In this document: positions 1 to 12,000 of the stretch, piece by piece
Layout of the letters: every line of letters begins with the position of its first letter
How positions within the stretch are numbered: the first letter of the stretch is position 1
Source of the DNA: Leuctra nigra
Lineage: Eukaryota; Arthropoda; Insecta; Plecoptera; Leuctridae
Length of the DNA stretch: 64,000 nucleotides
Assembly (NCBI GenBank): GCA_934045905.1
Contig: OW203766.1
Span: 17,912,309 to 17,976,308, forward strand
Reading direction: 5' to 3'
The notes under the pieces: generated by a model
Databases searched by the model: none
The model's input: only the letters and a program-made list of their open reading frames with translations
What the model was told of the DNA's origin: nothing
Translations under genes and position numbers: made by a program

Positions 1-401
1 AATATACCTATTCACACCAAATACTTTATAGTCTCCAGTCTTGTACAAAAGCATAGGATAGTAATTTCATTATTCCATTTATTGTGGATGATTATTTTAG
101 AATGCTAACAGAATAGGTAGGTAGGTAATTTGGAATTGCGATTTTCATTATTAATTATTATTTACTATCAAGTTGGCAATGTATAAATAATACATCTCCA
201 TAAAATGGCTCAATTTCTGGGGGTATTCTATTTTTACAAATTTGTATTAATTATTAAATTACAGTTGTCCAAATCAACAGTATAACAAGAAGTAGGTAGG
301 TATACCTAACACAATTTGTTATCTACCTTTTAAAAATTAATCTTAATTCTTCAAAAAATAATTTTGCAGTTAACTTTTGAAATTAATTTTATTTGGGTAG
401 A

Positions 402-612
402 TAGGTTCACTTGGCACAACCAAAACTGATCAATACAGCTGATTTGCTGAAAAATGTTAGATTGCACGATCAGATGTCTTTCCAAGCGATTTCCTTGACT
501 CACTAGGACTGTGACCTCTTTTTCAATGATAGGTAATTCGTAACAAGCTTTGATTGGTACTCATTCGAATTTGTTCACCAATCAATTTTTGTTGTGCCGA
601 GTGTACTTACCT
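402..612. mobile_element. MITE with GTACACTTGGC-type inverted ends
   Basis: The left end reads GTTCACTTGGCACAACC and the right end is the inverted form TTGTGCCGAGTGTAC. Similar ends occur at 24174 and at 61337-61572, so this is a dispersed short inverted-repeat family with no coding capacity. The rest of 1-734 is AT-rich DNA in which I see no exon. It would be an intron of the downstream gene if that gene begins outside the window. Confidence 0.5.
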
Positions 613-734
613 ATTTGCTTTGGAAAAAGTGTGAAATGATTATTAAAATATCACCGAATTTATTTTGACTTTTGCTCAGATCTGAGACATTACAATTATG
701 TTTTTATATTTAATTTATGATTGCTATGTTGTAG

Positions 735-3700
735 TTTGATCAGTGTTGGGGAACTGGAACGTGCCGCGCAGATGCAAGGATGTCGGCGCGACGGCGCATC
801 TCTGCGCCTGGCAGCGCACCTGGCGCAGCTGGCCGGCGCCGACAGTCTGGCGGTCAAGCTGGCTCAACAAGCGGTGCAGAAGTGTCTCGTCGACGAGAAC
901 TTCGTTCTTGCCAAACTTGTGGTTTCCGAGAACACACAGATGAAGGTGAGCAAACCAAATGTCACATCCTCTTGTGAAATGTCATTCATTAGGCATTTAA
1001 ACTAGGAAAATGCTTGGTGATTGCGTTGATTAGCGTGCCTTTGAGATGCATGAAAGACCTTAACCACAGATTTTTCATTCAGATTATCCATCAGTAAAAT
1101 GGAGTATAAAATGTAAATCAATTTTCCTGTAAATCCAAGAGACTGATCTTGTTAGAAATCAATAGGTAAAAGAAAAGAATACATAGAGTGAATCTTCCGT
1201 TAGAAAATTAGCCTGTCTGTTACTTTGTTTGACTTGTATGTAATCAGAAAAGTATGCACCAAAAAACATAAGTTTCAAATAGAGATGCTCACTTCACTTG
1301 CTTAAAAATACTAGATAGTTTTATTATTATGAAAGAATAAAGAATCAGAATGTTTTCTCCATCCAATCCTTACTTTTTCAGATTCAAATGAGATGAGAGG
1401 ACCAACCTTGGATTAAACTAACTAACGATAGTTATAGAGCCTTTATTGTGAAAGTTATTGAATCCTATTCACTGTGGATTTTGCACCTACTGGATGTGGG
1501 ATGTGTCCACTAACCATAGATAGTTTGCTAAACCAAAGTGGGTCCTACCCGGCCTAAGTAGCAAAATATAAACACAGTGAATAGTCCAAGATGTCAAGAC
1601 AGTTGAGATCCATGGCTTTCTATCCAATTCTCTAATGTGCACTCGAATGTCCCTCAGTCGTGGCTGTGGCTGGTTGCCTGCTACGAGGAAATCATCCGCC
1701 TGAGGAACGCGACGAGGAAGTACAAGGAATTCGCCACGCACCTGTGGCAGTGGTTCGATGGCCCCAGGTCGACGCTGATTCCGTCCACTGTCGCCAAGTG
1801 TGCCGACGTGTCTGCAGACGGTGTCCAGATGATGGTCAAGTGCTTGGAGGCCCTTCCAACCAATCAGACACAAGTAAGATAGATACAGTATATCTGAAAC
1901 CACAGTGACTTATGTCGATTTCGGCTGGCCGCACTGGGGTTGCACTGAGTTCATGATCGTGACGTCATGTCGTAACCTGGTTTTGCACTAGTGCTGCCTA
2001 GTGCTGCCCCCAGTGCGGTCTCAGCCAAATACGAATGATATGTTTTGATTTTGTGTTTTGACACTGACAGCTATTTTCAAATGGCAACCGAAGAAATTGA
2101 GCTCCCGAGTGTTTTGAAGGAAAACCTACAGTAACAACATCAATTTTGTTTTTCGCGCCGCCATTTTGTCGGTGTGCGGCGGAGTGGAGGGGGCAACTCT
2201 ACCAAATATTTCCGAGCAAGAAATAGTGCACTGAGTGCGCACCCAGTGTGCACCACTTCCCAGTCGAATACAAAAACATTGCCCCAGAGCAATTGCGCAC
2301 TGCCAGTCGAACAAGCCACTTGCACTCAGTGCAGCTCAGTGCAACCCCAGTGCGGCCAGCCGAAAACGACATTAAAAAACTTCAAAAGCACCATGAATGA
2401 TTTACTCATTTCCTTTGTTTTCTAATAAAATAACATTTTTTAATCAATCAGTAAAACTCTGTGTATGTGTACTATCCCATTAAAAAACACTTCGTGTAAA
2501 AATACCAGCCAAGTCTCTTCAACTAAAAAAAAATATGAAATCTAAAAATTCTGCACTGAAAAGTAGTGATATCAAAAAATTAGCCAAGTCAAAACTTTAT
2601 TTGAAAATCAAAAAATACTTGGCGCATCGTGTACATAAATAGCTTGGAAGTATAAGCCAATTATAAATTATACATGAAATATACATATACATAGTATACC
2701 TATAATGCCCTAAAAAAAACGATGCGCCAAGTATTTTTTGATTTTCAAATAAAGTTTTGACTTGGCTAATTTTTTGATATCACTACTTTTCAGTGCAGAA
2801 TTTTTAGATTTCATATTTTTTTTTAGTTGAAGAGACTTGGCTGTTATTTTTACACGAAGTGTTTTTTATGGGGATATCACTCCTTTTTTTAGTTTATTCT
2901 AACAACTTGTGACACATATGAAATGAACAATTACTAAATTCTTTTAAAAAATCATCACCCTTTACAATTTCGTTACCACTAATGAATAGCAGCGTATGGT
3001 CCTAAATAATTGCTTTAAATGATCTTTCACGAAGAAAAGCAAAGGTTTCATTCCAATCAGTCAACCCAGTTCCGAGATATGGAAACACTTCGGTTTTCAA
3101 AATGGCTGCTGAACTTTCTGCAATGCCACATAGAATTTATTTCTATAAATGATGTGTATCATTTTAAGCTTTCTGAATATGTATTTATTGTATAGGAGGG
3201 AATTATAATAATTTATACATTTAAATGACGTCATTTCCGGTCTCATAAACAGGAAAATTCTATTTGTACTGTTCATATTCCATAGAGATGGCCATCCGAA
3301 TCGTTTGGCGCTAGTTTCATACCGATTTGTCTACCAGTTTTTGAGATATGACGTTACTTCCGGTTTAAAAATGGCGGCTGAAATCTCTGACCCCTTGAAG
3401 TATATTTGAAACATGATTATAATTTTATAAGCTGTTTCAAATAGTATATTTATTGCATCAAAATAAAAATGTGTGACGTCATTTCCGGTTTAGGTATGGG
3501 AAACTGCAAATATTATTGATGATAATACATAAAGTTGACCGTCTAAATTGTTTTGCGCTGGTTTCGTTGAAATCTATTTAGCCGTTATTGAGATATGATG
3601 TCACTTCCGGTTTCAAAATGGCGGCTTCCGGTTGGTTTTATAACAAGGCACATGAGACGTCAAAAGTACATACGTTACATAAATATCAAAATAATCGGAT

Positions 3701-6700
3701 CAACCTTTGTTGCCAAAAAGCCAATCGATGTATTTCAAATTTCATTACGTCATTTCCGGTTTCTTTAACATAATGTTTAGTCTTTTGCTACTTATCATGC
3801 ATATAGATGACCGTCTGGATCGTTTGGCGCAATTTTCGTTCCAATCGTTCCAGCCGTTGACGAGATATGACGTCACTTCCGGTTTCAAAATGGCGGCATA
3901 AAACCAGTTATAGCGAAAGGCACCTCAGACGCCAAAAGTGCATATGTGGTAAAAATGTTAAATCAATCGGTTCAGCCGTTTAGGCTGTGGCCTGTTTACC
4001 GGATTTAAATTCCAGGAGACTACTACTACTGAGATTATTATTATTATTATGAAAACCGCCCTAAAACACTGTTTTCACGGCCCTCTAGCGCGCAAAGGGC
4101 GTAACCTATTGTTCCCAAATTTGGTATATGTTGTAGGGTGGGCCATAGCTCGAAATTAAGATATATCGCAACAATGTGAGATTTTCCAATTTTAAGATCC
4201 AGTAGGCCGAATATGCCACTTTGATGCTTACAGTAAAAGTGGGTTTGCTCCAGCCTTTTTAAATGAGTGTGTGCGCGCGCCGTACGACTTGGCTGGCGTG
4301 GAGCGACCGCTCCACTAGATTCTTCACGTTTCCTCTGTTTTGATCATTTTCATCATGCTTTTACTTAAAAAGTTAATTTTACTTGTATGTATTTGACTAT
4401 TTGCTTGGGTCCTGGCTGGCTCTAGCTAGGACCTTGATATTTCTCTCTATGATGCCGAGTACTTGTGTTTTAGTTGTGGTTGGTGGTTTCCGGTAACATC
4501 GCTGCTGCGTGCGTGAGCGACTCTGACACATTCCGTCACGTGGTGAAGGCCTTCTCGGTGTGCTACGTGTACGAGATCGCCTATCCTCAGAGCCGAGCTC
4601 TGTTCCAAGTCATCACGTGGGTTCTATCGCGAACTGACTGTAAGTGTCAAAGAGTAGGACAAATCATCTATCCTATCAAATATATGTACCTATTCTTTCT
4701 TAGATGAAAAGTCTTAAATTTAAAAAGTCAGAAACTTGCGTGCTAGGCAGTATTGATAGGCTTATACCCTGTTCACACTGATAATTTAATCATGATCCAG
4801 TTCAATTACAACCGAAATCAAAATGGAGGCAAGATTCAAGTTTAACTTTATAATGCTTGTTACATGCAAATTAGAGCATGCATTTGTAAGTTTATATTTT
4901 TAAAATTCATAATTTCTTTTGTTTGACATTGATCTCTTTTGTTTTCTTTTGTTCGATCATGATTCAGATTTCGATTGCGTTCTTATTATTTATTTTCAAA
5001 AAAAAAACACCAAAAAATATACAGTGTTTTGCTGGTAGTGGGAATAGGACAATCCCCATAGCACAAGTGCCCCACTCCCAGCTGTAAAATAAATATACTA
5101 TATAAATTAAAATAACAGTAGGCATTGTAATGGAACTATAAAGTAACATAAACTCCAAACGTTAAAAAAAAAAAAAAAACTAATTAGATAACAAATTCCG
5201 CAATAAAGATTTGAAAATATGAAAATCATTCTGTTCCCTAATATTAGCTGGTAGATTATTAAAAAATTTAGATGTTCTGCAGTAAAAACTATTTTGATAA
5301 CTGACCGTCCTTGCAAATGGTGGCGTGATCATCCCAATCAGATTGGTTCTTGTTATGTTCGTTAAATTTACAGATATACGATTAATTGGACCCATGTCCA
5401 CCATTTGCAAAATAATCTTTTTTAAAAATAAAATGTCTGCTTCTTGAAAAAATTTTTGAATAGAAATTAGACTTGTAAGTTTAAGACGGTCTATACTGCA
5501 TAAATCTCTTCTACCAGTAATAAATTTTGTCGCTTTCTTCTGTATTCTCTCCAGCTTATTGATGTTGGCAGAAGTTGTTGGATGCCAAGCTGGTATACCG
5601 TATGAAATACTCGGTCTGACGAGGCCAAGGTAAATACTTCTCTTCACTTTGGGACTTGCATGATGTAAAATTCTGGTTACAAAATTGAGGACTCTGGCAG
5701 ATTTTCTTCTCACGATCTCCGTCTGTACATTCCACTTCAGGTCACTGCAAACTGTTATACCAAGAATTCGCATGGATTCGCAGCATTCTATCACCATATC
5801 GCTGATCTTGTACACATGAGTCATCCTTTTCTTGGATCTTGAAATTGAAATATACTGGCATTTTTTAAGATTAAGGTCCAAATAATTTGTTTTACACCAG
5901 TCTTCTATGCTCAGTAAGTCTTGTTGTAGAAGCTGCACATCCTCCGGGCTTTGAATGTGTCTGTATAGTGTGCAATCATCTGCATATTGACACATGGTAG
6001 AAGTTACACAGTTAGGCAGGTCTAACATGAAGATGGTAAACAGTAAAGGCCCAAGAACAGATCCCTGTGGCACTCCCGATAAAACATTTTGATCTGTTGA
6101 ATGAGCCCCATCAAATATGACACGCATCTTCCTACCAATCAGAAAACCACGCATCCACTGAAGCAGTTCGCCCGATATATTATGAGCTTTTAGCTTTATG
6201 AGGAGTCTATTATGCTGAACCCTATCAAAAGCTTTAGCCCAGTCGAGGGATATCACATCTATTCTGGCACCTGCTACTTTATCCAGATAAAACTGCCAGT
6301 CATCAATAGCTTTTGTAAGCAAAGTGATGCAAGATCTTCGAGGAAGGAATCCATGCTGATGCGAATTTATTGCATTTATCTGTTGCAAATGTAGTAAGAG
6401 TTCCCAAGACACAACTTTCTCCATAATTTTACCTACCACTGAAGTTAACGATATTGGCCTATAATTACAAATGGAACTTCGATTACCTGATTTAAATATA
6501 GGGACAACGTTGGCCTGTTTCCACTGGAAAGGTAATGCGCCAGTCCTCATAGTCATAGATATATCAAACAAGACACTTAGAGATGGTGACAGTTCCCTAG
6601 CGCATTCATGCAGTATCCTTGCAGGTATATCATCAGGGCCAGTGGCAGAGTCCGGCTTCAACTTTTTCAACGCTCTCTCAACAAGAATAGGATGAAAGGA

Positions 6701-8105
6701 AATTGTGTTTAGATGATAGGTCTGCACACCTCCTTGAGATTGAAAACTTCCGTCAGATTCTCCAAGATCTTCGGTAAAATTAGTACGGAAATGTTGTACA
6801 AATGCTTCAGCAATCTTCTGAGAATTGTTTTCCTTGTTCCCACCCAAATCAAAATTTCCAACACAATGTGGGGAAACCAATCGTGGGCCTTTTCTTACAA
6901 CTCAATCGAGATTTGGATCATGATCGAGTTCGATTGAGTTCAGTTCACACACATTTTCGATTGCAATTGAGATTTTGGATCATGATCGAATCCTCAGTGT
7001 GAACAGGGTATTAGCATGCAAAGATACAAAGTTTGTTGACCACATATTGAAAATTCAATATTAATTTTAATAATAATCTTATTTTCTAGTTGATGAGCTT
7101 CCTGAAAGTGATATTACGATCAGTGTGAAAGCATTTGTTTGCGAGAGTCTTGCAAAGTGGATCCAGACGCTTCTCTCCCATCTTGAAGACAACGAAGAAA
7201 ATGCCCTTCCTCTGACCATCGACCAATGGGACGCTTCGGCAAAGGTTCTTTGTAGTGTTGCTTCTGCCGCTCTCGATGCGGACACGATATTCCACTTCCA
7301 AGGCAACGAAGAGATCGTGAAATGTGAACAAGCTCTTGCAGAGAGAAGGTCTAAAAGAACAAAAGAAGAGATAGAAAACAAGAAAGTGACGGAAAATATA
7401 AAGGCGAAATCAGATGTAAAAGTCATGAAGTTGGACGACATCAAAGCTGCGGGCGTTAACGGTGTCAGTGAACTGACAGATGGCGTCGTAGAATTGAAAC
7501 TCGACATCGAAGCTGAGAGTGTTAACGGTGTCAGTGAACTGACAGATGGCGTAGAATTGAAACTCGACATCGAAGCTGAGAATGGTGTCAGTGAACTGAC
7601 AGATGGCGTTGTAGAATTGAAACTCGACATCAAAGCTGAGGGCGTTAACGGTGTCAGTGAACTGACAGATGGCGTCGTAGAATTGAAACTCAACATCGAA
7701 GCTGAGAATGGTGTCAGTGAACTGACAGATGGCGTTGTAGAATTGAAACTCGACATCGAAGCTGAGGGCGTTAACGGTGTCAGTGAACTGACAGATGGCG
7801 TCGTAGAATTGAAACTCAACGAGAATGATGCAGTTAGTGAAGACTTCAAGAGCAGAGATTGGATTTTGATGACGAAACTGTTGGAGTTGAAAAGTGATTT
7901 TGTAAAACGTAGAGTAGCAGCTCCAAATCCATTCAGTGTGTATTTCAAGTTGTCTTGCATAACAAACAATGATACAGGCTCAAATTCCGAGCAAGAACTT
8001 AGGGAAAAGATTGAGGTTTTGTGGAAAGAGGCTTCTTTGAAAGCTCGAAAGCAGTGGGAGGAAATAAAAGCTGAAGTCGACAAAGAGTGCCCGCAAGACA
8101 ACTGA
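735..8105 (+). CDS. 3' part of an unrecognised multi-exon helical protein
   Basis: Four exons join in one frame: 735-945, 1658-1873, 4474-4639 and 7090-8105 (stop TGA). Each is bounded by AG and GT with matching phases; the 4639/7090 join rebuilds one codon. The 5' end lies outside the window. The first three exons encode amphipathic helices rich in Leu and Ala, resembling a helical-repeat (TPR- or ARM-like) scaffold; I do not recognise the family. The last exon has a helical start, a basic coiled stretch (RSKRTKEEIENKK), six tandem repeats (7453-7819) and a C-terminal segment with PFSVYFK and later ARKQWEEIK. Those spacings faintly recall an HMG box, but this is weak. Coding GC is far above that of the introns, supporting real exons. 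The introns are filled with transposons (1913-2371, 2476-4320, 4765-7010). Intron 946-1657 holds nothing I recognise. Confidence 0.75.
1913..2371. mobile_element. Harbinger-like MITE with TTA target duplication
   Basis: Inverted ends of about 36 bp (TTTCGGCTGGCCGCACTGGG near the left end, its complement near the right) are flanked by TTA at 1910-1912 and 2372-2374. A 3-bp TTA duplication fits the PIF/Harbinger superfamily. The body has no transposase; the interior repeats CAGTGC-type words from the ends. Confidence 0.75.
2476..4320 (+). mobile_element. 1.85-kb palindrome-headed element, copy 1
   Basis: One of three copies (also 49929-51748 and 57937-59787) sharing both ends. It opens with a 155-bp inverted repeat (2476-2630 against 2719-2872). 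It continues with four blocks bearing GAGATATGACGTCACTTCCG or near variants plus CAAAATGGCGG (about 3074, 3350, 3589, 3860). It ends with the perfect hairpin GTGGAGCG-AC-CGCTCCAC followed by TAGAT at 4320. Sequence beyond that differs in each copy. No long ORF. A terminal hairpin ending in CTAG recalls rolling-circle (Helitron/Helentron) ends, but the class is not proven. It sits in an intron of the first gene. Confidence 0.75.
4765..7010. mobile_element. TTA-flanked MITE carrying an inserted LINE
   Basis: TACCCTGTTCACACTGA at 4765 is repeated inverted at the right end (TCAGTGTGAACAGGGTA ending at 7010). TTA flanks both sides (4762-4764, 7011-7013), as for PIF/Harbinger insertions. Subterminal ATCATGATC words recur inside both arms. 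The interior about 4985-6900 is an antisense LINE reverse transcriptase, so the original MITE was only about 300-350 bp. Confidence 0.75.
5180..6880 (-). CDS. non-LTR retrotransposon reverse transcriptase, 5'-truncated
   Basis: A 566-aa open frame with the reverse transcriptase series: a YRPISLTSVVGK motif, then HGFLPRRSC, an SLDWAKAFD catalytic aspartate block, SGVPQGSVLGPLLF and the active-site CQYADDCTLY. A C-terminal region typical of CR1/Jockey-like LINEs follows (SISYGIPAWHP, then QKKATKFITGR). The endonuclease half and ORF1 are absent, so this is a 5'-truncated insertion antisense to the host gene. The frame has no stop or shift over 1.7 kb, implying a fairly young copy. The exact family is not certain. 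A short stretch at 6856-6895 also occurs at 8418-8457. Confidence 0.85.
   Translation of the reverse strand: MVSPHCVGNFDLGGNKENNSQKIAEAFVQHFRTNFTEDLGESDGSFQSQGGVQTYHLNTISFHPILVERALKKLKPDSATGPDDIPARILHECARELSPSLSVLFDISMTMRTGALPFQWKQANVVPIFKSGNRSSICNYRPISLTSVVGKIMEKVVSWELLLHLQQINAINSHQHGFLPRRSCITLLTKAIDDWQFYLDKVAGARIDVISLDWAKAFDRVQHNRLLIKLKAHNISGELLQWMRGFLIGRKMRVIFDGAHSTDQNVLSGVPQGSVLGPLLFTIFMLDLPNCVTSTMCQYADDCTLYRHIQSPEDVQLLQQDLLSIEDWCKTNYLDLNLKKCQYISISRSKKRMTHVYKISDMVIECCESMRILGITVCSDLKWNVQTEIVRRKSARVLNFVTRILHHASPKVKRSIYLGLVRPSISYGIPAWHPTTSANINKLERIQKKATKFITGRRDLCSIDRLKLTSLISIQKFFQEADILFLKKIILQMVDMGPINRISVNLTNITRTNLIGMITPPFARTVSYQNSFYCRTSKFFNNLPANIREQNDFHIFKSLLRNLLSN
7453..7819 (+). repeat. 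six in-frame tandem repeats in the last exon
   Basis: Units of about 57-69 bp encode GVNGVSELTDGVVELKLDIE and close variants. Some units lose VN or one Val, always in multiples of three bases. The translated block is acidic and Val/Leu-rich. The near-identity of units suggests recent expansion of a coding minisatellite. Confidence 0.9.
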
Positions 8106-8407
8106 ACGTGTAGAAGTGGAAGAGTAAATTATTTATTTTGTTCTTTTTGTATTAGTCAGCTGTTCGGTTACCTACGAAATAATAAGCGCTTGTTTGGTTT
8201 CGAAAAATACCTACCTATGCATTTTATTATGTTATTTTTGTATTGCAGTTTGTACGTACTACAATGTTACTTTACTCCACTTACTCATTAAATTTTGGAG
8301 TATGAAATCAATGTTTCTTATTAGTTCAAGTGGTCTTAGTTTTATTTTATCTATCCTCAAAATGTCACATTATTTTTGGATCCTACAGCTAAATAATATT
8401 GTATCTG

Positions 8408-8510
8408 TCGCCCGTTTCCAACACAATGTGGGGAAACCAATCGTGGGCCTTTTCTTCAGTCTCTGACTATTGTGATGTCGGCTGGCCAGTCATGACACAT
8501 TGTTTTCTCC
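8408..8510. repeat. dispersed repeat fragment CCGTTTCCAACACAATGT
   Basis: About 100 bp between the first gene and SHQ1 matches 10740-10850 (both start ATCTGTC.CCCGTTTCCAAC and pass through TGATGTCGG.TGGCC). A shorter match lies at 6856-6895 at the upstream edge of the LINE. The rest of 8106-9052 is AT-rich spacer with no gene seen. Confidence 0.6.
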
Positions 8511-8546
8511 CGCATCCTCTTCTAAGCTACACCTAAATATTTTGTA

Positions 8547-8552
8547 AATAAA
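8547..8552 (+). terminator. candidate poly(A) signal of the first gene
   Basis: AATAAA lies 442 bp after the stop at 8105 and before the SHQ1 start. Another AATAAA follows near 8612. Position is the only evidence. Confidence 0.35.
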
Positions 8553-9052
8553 TCCATACATCACAATATTTTGCCGTCTGTTATTTGCCTTCTTTTAAGA
8601 TGCAGAACAGTGTAATAAAAATTATCCAATTTAAGGAAAAATATCTTAAAAGTAGTTTGAGCCTGTAAATTAAAATATTGATTTTGAAACAAAGGTATTA
8701 TAAATCTTTCAGAATAATTTTAAATATTTAAAATACTCCTGAGTCCTGAGCGCGGGCTTTTTTAACCAATCACGAACCACAACCTTGAAATCTTTGGCCT
8801 TGTTGAAGCACATGTGTGTGCACTTGTTGTACTTAACCTAACTTTCTTGTGAAAGTGTACAACTAGGTAGGTAGGTACAGTGTTCGTGAGCTGGAACATT
8901 GTTTACTGAAAGTCAGAAGTTCAGTTTATATGAGAGAACTAGACATTGTTATTTTGCATATCAGCAAGCACAAAATGTACTACTAAATGTAATTTTCTGT
9001 AAACTTATAGATATCAAAACTATTTAACTGACAGGCTGACAGTTCGTGCACT

Positions 9053-12000
9053 ATGCTTACCCCTAGATTTGAGTTGTCTCAAACAAACAATGATATTACT
9101 GTTACAATTTACGCTCCTTACGCGAACATAGCAGAAACCGAGATATTTGTTGCTGATGAACATTTTAGGTTCTTTTCCTCTCCTTATTACTTAAGGTAAG
9201 AATCTAGGATCGTTGCAAAATATCTTCTAGTCCGTAGCTTTGCATTCTTATTGACCAATTCTAATTGTGCAATCAGGTTACACCTTCCTGGCTGTGTTGA
9301 AGAAACCGATGTGTCAACTGCTCATTATGAAGCAGAATCTGGCAAATTTGTCATCAGCGTAGCGAAGGTTACAAAGGGAGAGCATTTTAAAGATCTCGAC
9401 CTGTTGACTACACTACTTGCTCCACGCAAAGCGAAGAATTGTGGCAAAGCAGCAATTGAAGTTTTAGGTATGTAGTCTTGAGGTAAACTTACTTCAGGTA
9501 AACAGTAGAAGTAGAAGCAGTAGAAGATATGTAACGCCTTAAAACATGCATTCACTTGCAGACACTTCGGAAATCAAGTCTACGGAAACTGAAGACTCCG
9601 ATGACGACAGCGAGTGGTTCATAGAACAGACACTAGAGGAGTCACAGGCAACATTAGCATCAGCCGCAATAGCTTATGGCTTTGCTAGCCAATGCTCGGG
9701 TGTTTTTAGTAATTTCAAGGTACGCAAATTACAAAAATGTGTGCCTTGTAGGTTGGTATACCTACCTACCTTCCTATATAATTTGTTATTCAGCTTATAA
9801 AAGTTATACGTTAACGTTTATAAATTCCAGCATGAGTTCCGAGAGATTGTGGAGCTCGTAGATCCGGACTCAACGTCTGTAAAAGACAGACAACATCTGC
9901 AGACAGTTGCCGAAACAACTGATTTCTGTGAAAGCCATTATCTCGCTGATTTAATGGAGGATGAAATTGTTCAACAATTACTTCAGTTTCATCCAGTGTT
10001 TGAGGACGTGCAATCGCCTGGTAATTACCAATTTATTAACATTTTTTACTTACTTATCTTTCTGTATGCAAAAGATTTTTAAGTAACGTTTTCCATAGCA
10101 ATTTTTACTCTGTCCAAATCGCAGTTAAAGTGTCTATTGACTATTCTATTCTGAATTTGAACCAAATTCTTTATTCTTTAACTTTTATTGCACATTCCTT
10201 GTTCGAGGTGGTTCTGAGGAATCAGCTGAGTAATGGTTTGATTCCTCTTGAATTTTACCATAGGGTCTGTGAATGAGAACAGAATAAGTAATTACCTAGA
10301 CACTTTCTGAGATTCGGACAGGTGTAGGTACCTAGTTACTTACTAATTAGGTGGTACTACTACTAACTAGCTTTCTCCCCATCTGCAATTTATAATTATG
10401 CTAAAATCAAGAAAAGCAACTAAGAGCAACTAGAGAAACTAAGATTCTCTAACTAAGTAAGAGAATAATTAATTATATTTGTTATAGTTGAGTTGACCAG
10501 CGAAGAGTTGGACATGATGAAGGAGCTTCCCAACCGAGAGTACTTGCTGAGCAAGTCGGAACGTCTGGCCGTGTACCACAGCCTGGTGGACTTACTGTTC
10601 GGCTTCTGCTACAACCATCGCACCAACGAGGCGGACAACAACTCTGAGTCGGCGTGGACCATTAACAAACTCAGTGCTACGTTATCCTGGCTTCAGGTGC
10701 GTAGTGAGACTACCTTTATAATAATAATAATAAATAATAAATATCTGTCACCCGTTTCCAACACAATGTCGGGTCGGGGGTGGAATTCCACCGTCAATCT
10801 TGGGCCTTCGCTTCAGTGATGTCGGGTGGCCGGTCCTGACACATCACACTCTTCTTCTTCTTCCTCCTCTACGTCTTCTGGCTAATGCCTCTCCACCTTT
10901 ATGTCGGGTAAAAATTGAATCTGGAAAAAACTGTTTAAAGTGGAGGACTGGTGATACTGATAATTGATAAAGGACCCCTGTGAAGCAATTTGTTGTTATT
11001 TTCGGTTACCTCTTTTACTTACTACAAAAGATCTTTTTTGTTGGATAACTAAGCTAGTAAAATTGTTCAGGTAGGTACTACTGCAGCAACAAGTTCCTAA
11101 TACCCTCCATTCACCCCCCACCACATTCACACAATTTTCCAATCATAAGGGTTGAGGGGGCAGAGCCTAAACCGCCTAAACTAACGTAAATGCATGAAAA
11201 GGGAAAGGAGTGGGATAGCTACTTATTGTTGCCAGTGTACCTGCACACAATTCTCATGCACATTAGGTTCATAGTTTTGTTGTACTTACATTACTTAATG
11301 TTAATATTAAATATATTAAAAATACTATTAAATAAAAATGAGTAGGTACTATTTTGATGTGCTGGCTTTTGAGTAAAAATTTTATTTTTATAATTGAATT
11401 AGTGTGTCAAGTAGAGATATATTAAGTAGGTATTCTCTGCGAGTGAATGATGTCATTTGACTGACAGTAAGTTGTTGCAATTCAATTGGTGATTATTTCC
11501 AGAGTTTTGAGAGTCTCCAGGACGCTGTGAAGTCCTCAGTCCGACGCAGCCTCGTCTATCCGCTGCACAGAAACCATCAGCTGGCTCTCAAGGTCGTGGC
11601 TGATGTGCAGTGCATTCTCAGAGCAGGTGAACACACTCAGTCAAGATGTCAGCTTTCTATTCTTCTTATACATCTAAGAAAGCTTACTACCCGACTGCCC
11701 TACCATTACCAACCACAAAGCACTAGACTGTACATGAAACCTGTTTCACCAATAACGTGTTTCAATCTTTATTGTGGCACTGATAAAAGTCACAACTCAA
11801 CACAAGTTACCGACTAAATATTGACTTGGGACATAGTTAAGAGCACAATAGGTTGAGTTGATTCCATTAATACTAATAAATCAACTACCAACAAGTAAAG
11901 TCAATCAATGTATCAGCATTTAGAAATGTCCATTCGAACTGCTCAATCTTCCGATCGAATGGTGAAACACGTAAATATAGTGTCCGTGGGTTTACAAAAA

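Noticed and set aside
2171..2314. Short frames inside the 1913-2371 MITE
   Set aside because: They read through inverted-repeat DNA with no domain or codon signal.
3588..3901. Small peptides with RYDVTSGFKMAA in the 1.8-kb elements
   Set aside because: They arise from the repeated GATATGACGTCACTTCCGG DNA motif, are not conserved as frames between blocks and have no start context.
7079..8101. 340-aa minus-strand Ser/Thr-rich frame
   Set aside because: It mirrors the plus-strand exon; the plus frame has splice borders, phase match to upstream exons and sensible composition.
7850..8105. WDHD1/AND-1 assignment for the first gene from the HMG-like C-terminus
   Set aside because: Only a loose spacing match; the upstream helical exons did not match what I know of that family, so no symbol was given.
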